The position numbers and the translations under genes were made by a program. From Bacilli bacterium (GTDB lineage: Bacteria; Bacillota_I; Bacilli_A; RF39; UBA660): a DNA stretch of 32,210 nucleotides. The notes under the pieces are model-generated. The model had not been told where the DNA came from and searched no databases. It saw only the letters and a program-made list of their open reading frames with translations. The DNA lies in NCBI GenBank assembly GCA_017544525.1, contig JAFYEA010000016.1:1-32210 (forward strand), in the 5' to 3' direction. Below, one piece after another: positions 1-6,133 of this stretch (position 1 is its first letter; each line of letters opens with the position of its first letter).

Positions 1-57
1 TGGGAACTTAAAGAAGATGGATTATATTATAGCAACGATAATTTTTTTTATGAGTAA
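1..57 (+). CDS. 3' end of the 44-aa early protein (wraps from 31992)
   Basis: This is the last 18 codons of the gene that starts at 31992, duplicated here by the terminal overlap. It reads WELKEDGLYY through FFYE and stops with TAA at 55-57. See the full copy at 31992-32126. Confidence 0.8.
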   Translation, partial: WELKEDGLYYSNDNFFYE

Positions 58-141
58 GGAGATAATAATGATTAGTATAGAAGTACAAATAACAATAATT
101 ATATGTTTAACATTAGTTGCAATAGCAATAATTAATAAAAA
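1..141. repeat. 141-bp exact terminal direct repeat (left copy)
   Basis: Bases 1-141 are identical to 32070-32210. The repeat cuts through two genes, the end of a 44-aa protein and the start of a 26-aa membrane peptide, and both read on without a break when the ends are joined. This is what an assembler leaves when it opens a circular graph at a k-mer of 141, so the genome is probably circular or circularly permuted. A real 141-bp terminal redundancy is the less likely alternative. Confidence 0.95.
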
Positions 142-148
142 AAAATAA
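68..148 (+). CDS. 26-aa single-pass membrane peptide
   Basis: A tiny ORF with a strong ribosome binding site (AAGGAG, 9 nt before the ATG). The peptide begins MISIEVQITI, has a hydrophobic stretch over about residues 6-22 and ends in NKKK, as expected for a single transmembrane helix with a positively charged cytoplasmic end. It closes the early operon just before the late leader. I do not recognise a family. Shape and size resemble both phage small membrane proteins and type I toxins, and nothing seen here separates the two. Confidence 0.6.
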   Translation: MISIEVQITIIICLTLVAIAIINKKK

Positions 149-321
149 ATAAAAATTAAACATGATAGAAAATGATAAAAAATGATAGAAAACATATAGT
201 AAGATAGTAATATAGATAATTGGCAGCAACAAGAGGGAGTACTATATGTAGGGAACAGGGAAAGCATCAATATTATGCTGTTGATGGGTTGGCAAGATGC
301 TTTAGGGAAGGAAGAAGTAAA
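149..321 (+). promoter_or_regulatory. Leader A: structured, GC-richer 5' region of the late operon
   Basis: No convincing gene lies in these 173 bases. After the repeats, 230-306 is clearly richer in G than the surroundings and can fold: AAAGCATC (261-268) pairs perfectly with GATGCTTT (296-303), and CATCAA (265-270) can instead pair with TTGATG (281-286), so two exclusive folds exist. The leader ends in GAAGGAAGAAGTAAAATG (307-324), an 18-nt block repeated exactly before the small terminase at 4112-4129. It may be a regulatory leader RNA, or part of a cos or recombination site. Confidence 0.4.
162..191 (+). promoter_or_regulatory. Three phased 10-bp repeats: candidate late-promoter activator site
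   Basis: ATGATAGAAA, ATGATAAAAA and ATGATAGAAA follow head to tail at 162, 172 and 182 with an exact 10-bp period, so each copy faces the same side of the helix. A possible -10 (TATAGA, 211-216) lies 19 bp further on, with no -35 hexamer of its own. Repeats overlapping the -35 position fit an activator-dependent late promoter. The ArpU/RinA-like protein at 25596 is a candidate activator. A terminase or replication site is an alternative. Confidence 0.45.
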
Positions 322-663
322 ATGGAAAGAATAATTAAAATATCAAACAAAGATTACAAAATGAAAGCAAGTGCATTAACACAATTTAGTTATAAAAATG
401 AAACAGGTAGAAGTTTCTTAAAAGATTTACAAAAACTAACTAATGTAGATACTGAAAATATGGATACTTTAGATGAAATTACTGAACTTGTTTTAAAAAT
501 TGCTTATGTAATGGTTAAAGAAGCTGATAAAACTCAAATAACTAATTATGAAGAATTTTTAGGTAATATAGAAAGTTTATATGAAGATATAACTTGGATC
601 AATGAAGTATTAGAACTTGCATGTTCGCCCTTATCAGGGCAACTACAAACAAATAAAAACTAA
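322..663 (+). CDS. Tail assembly chaperone, short form (gpG-like)
   Basis: A 113-aa, mostly helical, acidic protein beginning MERIIKISNK. The N-terminal strand pattern (ISNKDYKMKASALTQFSYKN, then GRSFLKDLQKL) and the end WINEVLELACSP fit the tail assembly chaperones of Bacillota siphophages, which coat the tape measure protein during tail assembly. The ATG at 322 is chosen because GGAAGG sits just upstream; an open frame back to a TTG at 220 has no ribosome binding site and would cover leader A. A second frame (617-847) probably extends it by +1 frameshifting. Its position is odd: the family normally lies between the major tail and tape measure genes, but here it is upstream of the terminase. 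Confidence 0.7.
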   Translation: MERIIKISNKDYKMKASALTQFSYKNETGRSFLKDLQKLTNVDTENMDTLDEITELVLKIAYVMVKEADKTQITNYEEFLGNIESLYEDITWINEVLELACSPLSGQLQTNKN

Positions 664-847
664 TGGTAAAAGTAATGAGCCAATAGATGAATATGAAGTA
701 GTTGCATTAGCAAAAAGATTAAATATTACAATGGAGGACATGGCAAACATGTCTTTTGTTAGTTTAATAAACATTCTTTTATCTAGTGTAGAAGAAGATA
801 AAGAAAAGAAAGCAAGTCAAGAAGATATTGATAAATTCTTTGGATAG
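617..847 (+). CDS. Tail assembly chaperone extension (frameshift product, gpGT-like)
   Basis: This frame is open from 614 to the TAG at 845-847 and has no good start of its own. Its product contains EYEVVALAKRLNITMEDMAN and ends KKASQEDIDKFFG, the kind of ending seen on frameshifted chaperone fusions. Moving from the 322 frame needs +1 (or -2). A likely site is CCC TTA at 628-633, where tRNA-Pro could slip from CCC to CCT; the fusion would continue from about 632. A hairpin with stem GCCC/GGGC (627-630 with 637-640) lies over the site. Independent starts at ATG 731 or 740 are possible but weaker. Confidence 0.6.
   Translation: MHVRPYQGNYKQIKTNGKSNEPIDEYEVVALAKRLNITMEDMANMSFVSLINILLSSVEEDKEKKASQEDIDKFFG
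627..640 (+). promoter_or_regulatory. Candidate +1 frameshift site with hairpin
   Basis: GCCC-TTATCA-GGGC forms a perfect 4-bp GC stem with a 6-nt loop in an AT-rich gene, and its 5' arm contains the in-frame CCC codon followed by T. It lies inside the 614-663 window where the two chaperone frames overlap. CCC followed by U is a known +1 slippery context in phage structural genes. The position is inferred. Confidence 0.4.
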
Positions 848-854
848 GTGAAAT

Positions 855-1460
855 ATGATACCAAAAAAAATACATTATATATGGTTTGGTAAAGGTGAAA
901 AAAATGAAAGAGTACAAAAATGCATAGAAAGTTGGCATAAGTATTTACCAGACTATGAAATAATAGAGTGGAATGAAGATAATTTTGATATAAATTTTAA
1001 TGATTTTACTAAACAAGCATACGATAATAAAAAATGGGCTTATGTTAGTGATGTTGCAAGATTCTGGATACTTTATAATGAAGGTGGAATATATATGGAT
1101 ACAGATGTTGAAATATATAAACCAATAGATGAATTTTTAAATGAAGAAGGATTTATAGGATTTGAAGATATACATTATTTATCAACAGCATTAATTGGAG
1201 CTGAAAAAGAGAATCCTGTAATTAAGTATTTATTAGATTATTATAATTGTATAGATTTTAAATTATATGATATATGGACTGATTATATTAAATATGAAGA
1301 AACTTCGCCATGTATCGTATCAAATTTATTTAAAGTATTAGGTTTTGATAGAGATAAAGATATAATGCAGCATATAAAACACTTCTCTATATATCCAAGA
1401 AGTTATTTTTTTACAAAGAATGAAGGTTATGCTTATCATTCGTTTAATGGAAGTTGGTAA
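855..1460 (+). CDS. Glycosyltransferase with DXD motif (Gly_transf_sug / GT32-like)
   Basis: 201 aa. It starts IPKKIHYIWFG, has SDVARFWILYNEGGIYMDTD with the DTD metal-binding motif at residues 82-84, and matches the sugar-transferase family with a DXD motif, which moves a sugar from a nucleotide-sugar to an acceptor. No signal peptide or membrane segment is seen, so it should act in the cytoplasm. It is followed at once by a second glycosyltransferase. Placed in the late operon between a tail chaperone and the terminase genes, the pair most likely decorates a virion protein. Changing the host surface sugar is the alternative. The acceptor is unknown. Confidence 0.8.
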   Translation: MIPKKIHYIWFGKGEKNERVQKCIESWHKYLPDYEIIEWNEDNFDINFNDFTKQAYDNKKWAYVSDVARFWILYNEGGIYMDTDVEIYKPIDEFLNEEGFIGFEDIHYLSTALIGAEKENPVIKYLLDYYNCIDFKLYDIWTDYIKYEETSPCIVSNLFKVLGFDRDKDIMQHIKHFSIYPRSYFFTKNEGYAYHSFNGSW

Positions 1461-1462
1461 AT

Positions 1463-2611
1463 ATGATAGAACATGATAATATATTTTATATAAGAGATTT
1501 AAGTGAAATAGGTGGTGTTGAAACATTTATTTGGGAAATGGTTAAAAAGTACCAAAACTATGATATAGCAGTAGTATATAAAACAGCACATAAAAAACAA
1601 TTAGAAAGATTACAGCAATATTGTTTATGTTATCAACATAAGAATCAAAGGATTAAATGTAAGACAGCAATAATAAATTGGGATACATCAATTATAGATT
1701 TTATAGAAGAAGGTGCAGATATATACCAAACAATACATGGTGATTATTCAAATCCAGTATATACATGGAGACCTTTAACACATCCTAGAATAAAAGAGTA
1801 TATATGCATAACTAAACATGTATTAAAAACATTTAAAGAACTTATGCATGTAGATAATGTTATGCTTGGATATAATCCATTACAAATTGATCCTGATGAT
1901 AAATTAATTATATTAGTTAGTGCTACTAGATTAAGTCCAATAAAAGGAAAATCTAGAATGGAAAAAATGGCACAAGCTATGACAGATGCAGGAATTAATT
2001 TTATTTGGTATATATTTACAAATGATACAGATGCAATAAAAAATGATAATGTAGTATATATGAAACCTAGATTAGATGTAGGAAGATGGATAGCAAGAGC
2101 TGATTATGTAGTTCAGTTAAGTGATACAGAAGCATGTAGTTATACTATAAATGAGGCATTATATAGAAACATTCCTGTTATTACTACACCACTTCCATAT
2201 TTAGAAGAAATAGGTGTTAAAGATGGTGTTAATTCATGGATATTAGACTTTGACTGCAAGAATATGCAACACATTATAGATAATATTATGAATATACCAA
2301 AGTTTAATTTTAAAAGATTAGAAGATAGTTATGATAAATTATTAAGTCATAGACCATCACATTTTAAGGAGGATAAATATATGAAGATTAAGGTAGAAGC
2401 TTTAGGAACATATAAAGAATTTAATGTAATTGATAATGAGCTTAAAAGAGTTCCTAATGAAGGAGAACAATTTGAGATTACAAAAGAAAGACTAAACATT
2501 CTATTAGGTAATAATGAAATGGGGAAAGTATTTGTTAAAATAGTTGAACCTATTAAAGAAGTTAAGAAAGCAGTAGTACCAAAGAAAAAAGAAACTAAAA
2601 GAAAGAAATAA
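1463..2611 (+). CDS. GT4-like glycosyltransferase with C-terminal phage domain
   Basis: 382 aa from the ATG at 1463 (a TTG at 1454 is in frame but poorer). Residues 1 to about 290 look like a GT-B glycosyltransferase: a Gly-Gly loop near the start (LSEIGGVETF), and in the second half VSATRLSPIKG and DTEACSYTINEALYRNIPVI, the donor-binding region of family 4. After about residue 306 comes a separate small domain with a Lys-rich tail (ending KKKETKRKK). The junction carries a perfect ribosome binding site and in-frame ATG at 2381. It overlaps nothing and follows the GT32-like gene by 2 nt, suggesting stepwise glycosylation of a late protein. Confidence 0.8.
   Translation: MIEHDNIFYIRDLSEIGGVETFIWEMVKKYQNYDIAVVYKTAHKKQLERLQQYCLCYQHKNQRIKCKTAIINWDTSIIDFIEEGADIYQTIHGDYSNPVYTWRPLTHPRIKEYICITKHVLKTFKELMHVDNVMLGYNPLQIDPDDKLIILVSATRLSPIKGKSRMEKMAQAMTDAGINFIWYIFTNDTDAIKNDNVVYMKPRLDVGRWIARADYVVQLSDTEACSYTINEALYRNIPVITTPLPYLEEIGVKDGVNSWILDFDCKNMQHIIDNIMNIPKFNFKRLEDSYDKLLSHRPSHFKEDKYMKIKVEALGTYKEFNVIDNELKRVPNEGEQFEITKERLNILLGNNEMGKVFVKIVEPIKEVKKAVVPKKKETKRKK
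2381..2611 (+). CDS. Possible internal translation product of the GT4 gene (76 aa)
   Basis: Inside the GT4 gene, AAGGAGG (2366-2372) is followed 8 nt later by an in-frame ATG at 2381. The product would be the C-terminal domain alone: MKIKVEALGTYKEF through the Lys-rich end. The codons making the site are AAG GAG, which are uncommon in this AT-rich genome. Either it is translated separately as well as within the fusion, or it is the scar of an old fusion of two genes. Confidence 0.4.
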   Translation: MKIKVEALGTYKEFNVIDNELKRVPNEGEQFEITKERLNILLGNNEMGKVFVKIVEPIKEVKKAVVPKKKETKRKK

Positions 2612-2614
2612 TAT

Positions 2615-2956
2615 ATGAGTTATGGAATAAGAAGAAAGTTTTATTCTAGTAAAGCATGGAAAGATGTAAAAAAAGCAGTATGGTTAAGGCAGCATTTATT
2701 ATGCAGTAAATGTGGTTTACCTGTATATGTTGATGGTATTAGTGAATATATACCTAAAGAAAAAAGAAGAACTGGTATAGTACACCATATAGAACATCTA
2801 GATGATAATAATGTATATGATAAGAACATAGCATTAAATGAAGATAATTTAGAAGGTGTATGCCTTTCATGCCACAATATGATCCACAATAATGGTAGTG
2901 CAATAAGACCAGATTATATATTTGATGCTAATGGTAATGTTATTCCAAATAAATAA
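2615..2956 (+). CDS. HNH endonuclease (terminase-associated type)
   Basis: 113 aa. FYSSKAWKDVKKAV at the start, CxxC (C30, C33), VHHIEHLDD (H57, H58), the Asn-rich NEDNLEGVCLSCHNMIH with C83/C86, and H91 make a complete zinc-stabilised HNH fold. Small HNH proteins of this kind sit beside terminase genes in many cos-type phages with HK97-like terminases and assist cos cleavage. Here it is two genes ahead of TerS, separated from it by a second HNH gene. No strong ribosome binding site is visible. Confidence 0.88.
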   Translation: MSYGIRRKFYSSKAWKDVKKAVWLRQHLLCSKCGLPVYVDGISEYIPKEKRRTGIVHHIEHLDDNNVYDKNIALNEDNLEGVCLSCHNMIHNNGSAIRPDYIFDANGNVIPNK

Positions 2957-3010
2957 ATTTGCAATTTAAGATTATTAGTAATATAATAACCAAACAAAAA
3001 GGGCGATTTT

Positions 3011-4012
3011 ATGAAAAGTATAAGGCAATTAGCAAGAGAAAATGATATTAAACCTGAAATGGTTTTTGATAGATTAAAAAAAGGATGGTCTTTAGAAGAT
3101 GCTTTACAACCTAAAGGATATAATAGACCAATAGATATACAAAATAAAATAAGTAAGTTAGATCCTGAAATAGTTTATTTAGGTGGATATAAAAACAAAA
3201 ACAGTCGAATCAAATTACATTGTAATAGATGTGGAACTACTTATGAAAGAGTATATGCAAGATTAGTTCAAAAAAAATACAACAATAAATTATGCTGTGA
3301 AAAATGTCAAAGGCAAACAATAAATTGGACTAATCAATATGGTAAATTAGAAGATAGAGAAAAAAGATTTATAGATATATTTAATTCTTTATATCCAACA
3401 TTAGAATATATTAGTGGTTATATTGATAGTGATAAACCAGTTTTAGTAAGATGCAAAATATGTGGTAAAGAGTTTAAAAGAAATGCTGACTGCATAAGAG
3501 CAGGAAGAAAAACAAGTTGTTTAAATTGCTTACTTATAAAGAAGAAAGAAAAAGCAGCTATTAGAAAGAAACAAAAAGAAATAGAACATACTAAAGATAA
3601 AATGATTAGTATGTATAATAGAGAAATAAATAAACAAATTAAATTAGTTAATAAATATCTTATTAGTAATACAATTTATATTAAAAAATGTAATTGTTGT
3701 GGAGAAGAATTTGCAGCAAAAAAGAAAATTAAAATTTTTTGCAATGTGTGTATAAGTAAATTACATAAACATCATAGTACAAAATCATTAAGAGAATTGT
3801 ATAAAAGAGATAAAGGTATTTGTTATATATGTAATAAACCATGTGATTATAATGATTACATAGTTAAGAATAACAATATAATATGTGGTAATAATTATCC
3901 TAGTATAGAACATGTTATACCAATAAGTAAAGGTGGAACAGATGAATGGGATAATATAAAGTTAGCACATAGACATTGTAATAGTATTAAGGGGAATAAA
4001 TTAGAGGCTTAA
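3011..4012 (+). CDS. Multi-zinc-ribbon HNH endonuclease (homing-type)
   Basis: 333 aa. The N-terminus (RQLARENDIKPEMVFDRLKK) is a helix-turn-helix-like DNA-reading domain. It is followed by repeated zinc-ribbon pairs (CNRCG/CEKC, CKICGKEF/CLNC, CNCCGEEF/CNVC). A C-terminal HNH nuclease carries CYICNKPC, IEHVIPISKGGTDEWDN and HRHCN. The repeated ribbons each contain a Cys-x-x-Cys knuckle and resemble modules found in free-standing homing endonucleases. A site AAGGG precedes the ATG. It lies directly before leader B and TerS. It probably behaves as a homing gene inserted next to the terminase; a packaging role is possible but less likely given the other HNH. Confidence 0.82.
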   Translation: MKSIRQLARENDIKPEMVFDRLKKGWSLEDALQPKGYNRPIDIQNKISKLDPEIVYLGGYKNKNSRIKLHCNRCGTTYERVYARLVQKKYNNKLCCEKCQRQTINWTNQYGKLEDREKRFIDIFNSLYPTLEYISGYIDSDKPVLVRCKICGKEFKRNADCIRAGRKTSCLNCLLIKKKEKAAIRKKQKEIEHTKDKMISMYNREINKQIKLVNKYLISNTIYIKKCNCCGEEFAAKKKIKIFCNVCISKLHKHHSTKSLRELYKRDKGICYICNKPCDYNDYIVKNNNIICGNNYPSIEHVIPISKGGTDEWDNIKLAHRHCNSIKGNKLEA

Positions 4013-4126
4013 ACAGGGGGATAGTATATATCTCTCTTTTATAATGGGTTGCCGATGTGTGGGAGCTGCAAAGAAAGCGTAGGATTTTTATAAAATCCCC
4101 CTATTTTGAAAGAAGGAAGAAGTAAA
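4013..4126 (+). promoter_or_regulatory. Leader B: structured GC-rich region before TerS (leader RNA or cos candidate)
   Basis: AGGGGGAT (4015-4022) pairs perfectly with ATCCCCCT (4095-4102). GGATTTT (4082-4088) can pair instead with AAAATCC (4092-4098), so the two folds compete for 4095-4098. Between them, 4045-4070 (GGGTTGCCGATGTGTGGGAG and onward) is strikingly GC-rich for this genome. A 12-codon ORF (4044-4082) starts MGCRCVG but has no ribosome binding site. The position between an HNH gene and TerS is also where cos sites occur. I cannot say whether it acts as RNA or DNA. Confidence 0.45.
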
Positions 4127-4453
4127 ATGAAAAAAATTAAAGAAGTTGATTTAAAAGCAGTAAGGGATACATTAGAAAAGATGGATAATGATAAAACTAC
4201 ATTAGGTTTAAGTTTATTAGAAGAAGCTGAATTTATGAAAACAACTTTAAATAACTTAAAAGTTAAAATAAAAGAAGAAGGTGTAGTTGTTTCAATGTGT
4301 CAGGGCAAATATGATATTGATAGAGCTAATCCAGCATTAAGTCAATATAATATGATGATAAAAAATTACCAAACATGTGTAAAAAATCTATTAGACATAA
4401 TACCTGCTGATAATTCAAATGATGATGATGAGTTTGATGAAGATTTATTATGA
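4127..4453 (+). CDS. terS: Terminase small subunit (P27-like)
   Basis: 108 aa from the ATG at 4127 (GGAAGG just upstream), beginning MKKIKEVDLKAV. The helical segment LLEEAEFMKTTLNNLK, then YDIDRANPALSQYNMMIKNY and LLDIIPAD, matches the P27-like small terminases that recognise the phage packaging site and load TerL. The C-terminus is acidic (DDDEFDEDLL). The stop TGA overlaps the TerL start (ATGA), giving translational coupling. TGA here confirms that code 11 is used. Confidence 0.85.
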   Translation: MKKIKEVDLKAVRDTLEKMDNDKTTLGLSLLEEAEFMKTTLNNLKVKIKEEGVVVSMCQGKYDIDRANPALSQYNMMIKNYQTCVKNLLDIIPADNSNDDDEFDEDLL

Positions 4454-6132
4454 CATATATAGAAGAATACTATAAATGGATCAATGATAATCCAGATAAA
4501 GTATGCAATAAAGTAAAAACTATATATAAAAGATTAGTGGATGATTTAAAGACTCCAAAAGAAGTGTCTTTTTTAAATAAATCCACAGGGGAAATAGAAA
4601 CTCACACATATATATTTGATGAAAGAGTAAGTTTAAGACCAATACATTTTATAGAAAAGTATTGTAGGCAGTCAAAAGGTAAATGGAATGGAAAACCATT
4701 AAAATTGGAATTATTCCAGAAAGCATTTATTCAAGCATTGTTTGGATTTATAGATAAAGATAGTAATTGTAGAAAATACAAAAAAGCAATATTTTTTGTT
4801 GCTAGAAAAAATGGTAAATCAGTATTAGATTCAGCAATAGCAAATTATATGCTAACAAAAGATAATGAAGGTGGTGCAGAAATATATTCTATTGCTACAA
4901 AAAAAGAACAAGCAAAAATAGTATGGGAAGAATCAAAGAAAATGATTAGAAAATCGCCCTGTTTAGCAAAAAGGATTAGATGTTTAGTAGGTGGAATATA
5001 TTATGATGCTACTGATAGTTATTTTAGAGCATTAGCAAGTGATTCTAATAGTCTAGATGGGTTAAATGCACATTTAGTTATAGCTGATGAAGTCCATGCT
5101 TGGAAAGATAAGAATTTACTTGATGTTATGTATGATAGTATGAGTGCAAGAACACAACCAATATTACTAGAAACAAGTACTATGGGAACAGTTAGGCAAA
5201 ATGTATTTGATATTGAATATGATTATGCAAGTCAAGTAATAGATGGAACAATACAAGATGAAACACTTTTACCTATCATATATGAATTAGATAAAGAAGG
5301 TGAATGGATAAATGAGGATGCATGGTATAAAGCAAATCCTGCATTAGGTGCTATTAAATCTTTAAAAGATTTAAGAGAAAAGGTAGAAAGAGCTAAAGCA
5401 AATCCAATTGAACTTGTTAATTTACTTTGTAAGGATTTTAATATAAGACAAAATGGATTAAATGCATGGCTAACATTTGATGATCTAAATAATGAAAGAA
5501 TATATACAGACTGGAAAGATACATATTGTATAGCAGGTGTAGATTTATCAAGTACAACTGACCTTACATGTGCGACATTACTAGGAGTAAAAAATAAAGA
5601 AATAAGAATTAAGCAAATGTATTGGATACCAGCAAATATGTTAGAAAAGAAAGTTAAAGATGATAGAATACCTTATGATAAATGGTTAAAAGCTGGGTGG
5701 TTAAGATTATCAGGTGATTCTAAAATAGATTACCATGATGTATCTAACTGGTTTTTGGAAGAAGTTAGAGAAAATGATTTAAGACCTTTATATGTTGGAT
5801 ATGATAGTTGGAATGCTGCCTTTTGGTGCGATGAAATGAAATCGTATGGTTTTAATATGGTAGAAGTTAGACAGGGAATGAAAACAATGTCTAGTCCAAT
5901 GAAACAAATGAAAGCAGATTTAATTGATAAAAAGATTAATTATAATAATAATCCAATTTTAAAATGGTGTTTAAGTAATACTATTGTAAAAATGGATTCC
6001 AATGAAAATATACAACCAGATAAAGAAAAATCAAGACAAAGAATTGATGGTGCAGTAAGTTTAATAGATGCTTATTGTATATATGTTGATAAACAACAAG
6101 AATACTTAAATTACATAGGCGAGGAGGTATAG
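4450..6132 (+). CDS. terL: Terminase large subunit (HK97-type)
   Basis: 560 aa, full length. The N-terminal ATPase has Walker A ARKNGKS (118-124), Walker B LVIADE (209-214) and the coupling motif LLETSTMG (239-246). The C-terminal nuclease has the first metal Asp in IAGVDLSSTTDLT (D365) and later YVGYDSWN and RIDGAVSLIDAY. It cuts concatemeric DNA and drives it into the prohead through the portal. HK97-type TerL plus a neighbouring HNH protein suggests cos packaging, which is inference. It overlaps TerS by 4 nt and is followed by the portal after 1 nt. Confidence 0.97.
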   Translation: MTYIEEYYKWINDNPDKVCNKVKTIYKRLVDDLKTPKEVSFLNKSTGEIETHTYIFDERVSLRPIHFIEKYCRQSKGKWNGKPLKLELFQKAFIQALFGFIDKDSNCRKYKKAIFFVARKNGKSVLDSAIANYMLTKDNEGGAEIYSIATKKEQAKIVWEESKKMIRKSPCLAKRIRCLVGGIYYDATDSYFRALASDSNSLDGLNAHLVIADEVHAWKDKNLLDVMYDSMSARTQPILLETSTMGTVRQNVFDIEYDYASQVIDGTIQDETLLPIIYELDKEGEWINEDAWYKANPALGAIKSLKDLREKVERAKANPIELVNLLCKDFNIRQNGLNAWLTFDDLNNERIYTDWKDTYCIAGVDLSSTTDLTCATLLGVKNKEIRIKQMYWIPANMLEKKVKDDRIPYDKWLKAGWLRLSGDSKIDYHDVSNWFLEEVRENDLRPLYVGYDSWNAAFWCDEMKSYGFNMVEVRQGMKTMSSPMKQMKADLIDKKINYNNNPILKWCLSNTIVKMDSNENIQPDKEKSRQRIDGAVSLIDAYCIYVDKQQEYLNYIGEEV

Positions 6133-6133
6133 A

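Noticed and set aside
220..321. Extension of the tail chaperone gene back to a TTG at 220
   Set aside because: No ribosome binding site at the TTG, the ATG at 322 has a good one, and the region folds like a leader.
3011..4012. HNH gene as part of a group I intron
   Set aside because: The terminase genes are not interrupted and no core intron helices were recognised beside the HNH gene.
4044..4082. 12-codon ORF in leader B and a 16-codon ORF at 284 in leader A
   Set aside because: No ribosome binding site for either and no coherent peptide; not annotated as genes.
4015..4105. Leader B as a tRNA (acceptor-like GC stem and GGATT arm)
   Set aside because: The T-arm-like hairpin and the closing stem use the same bases, and no anticodon arm fits.
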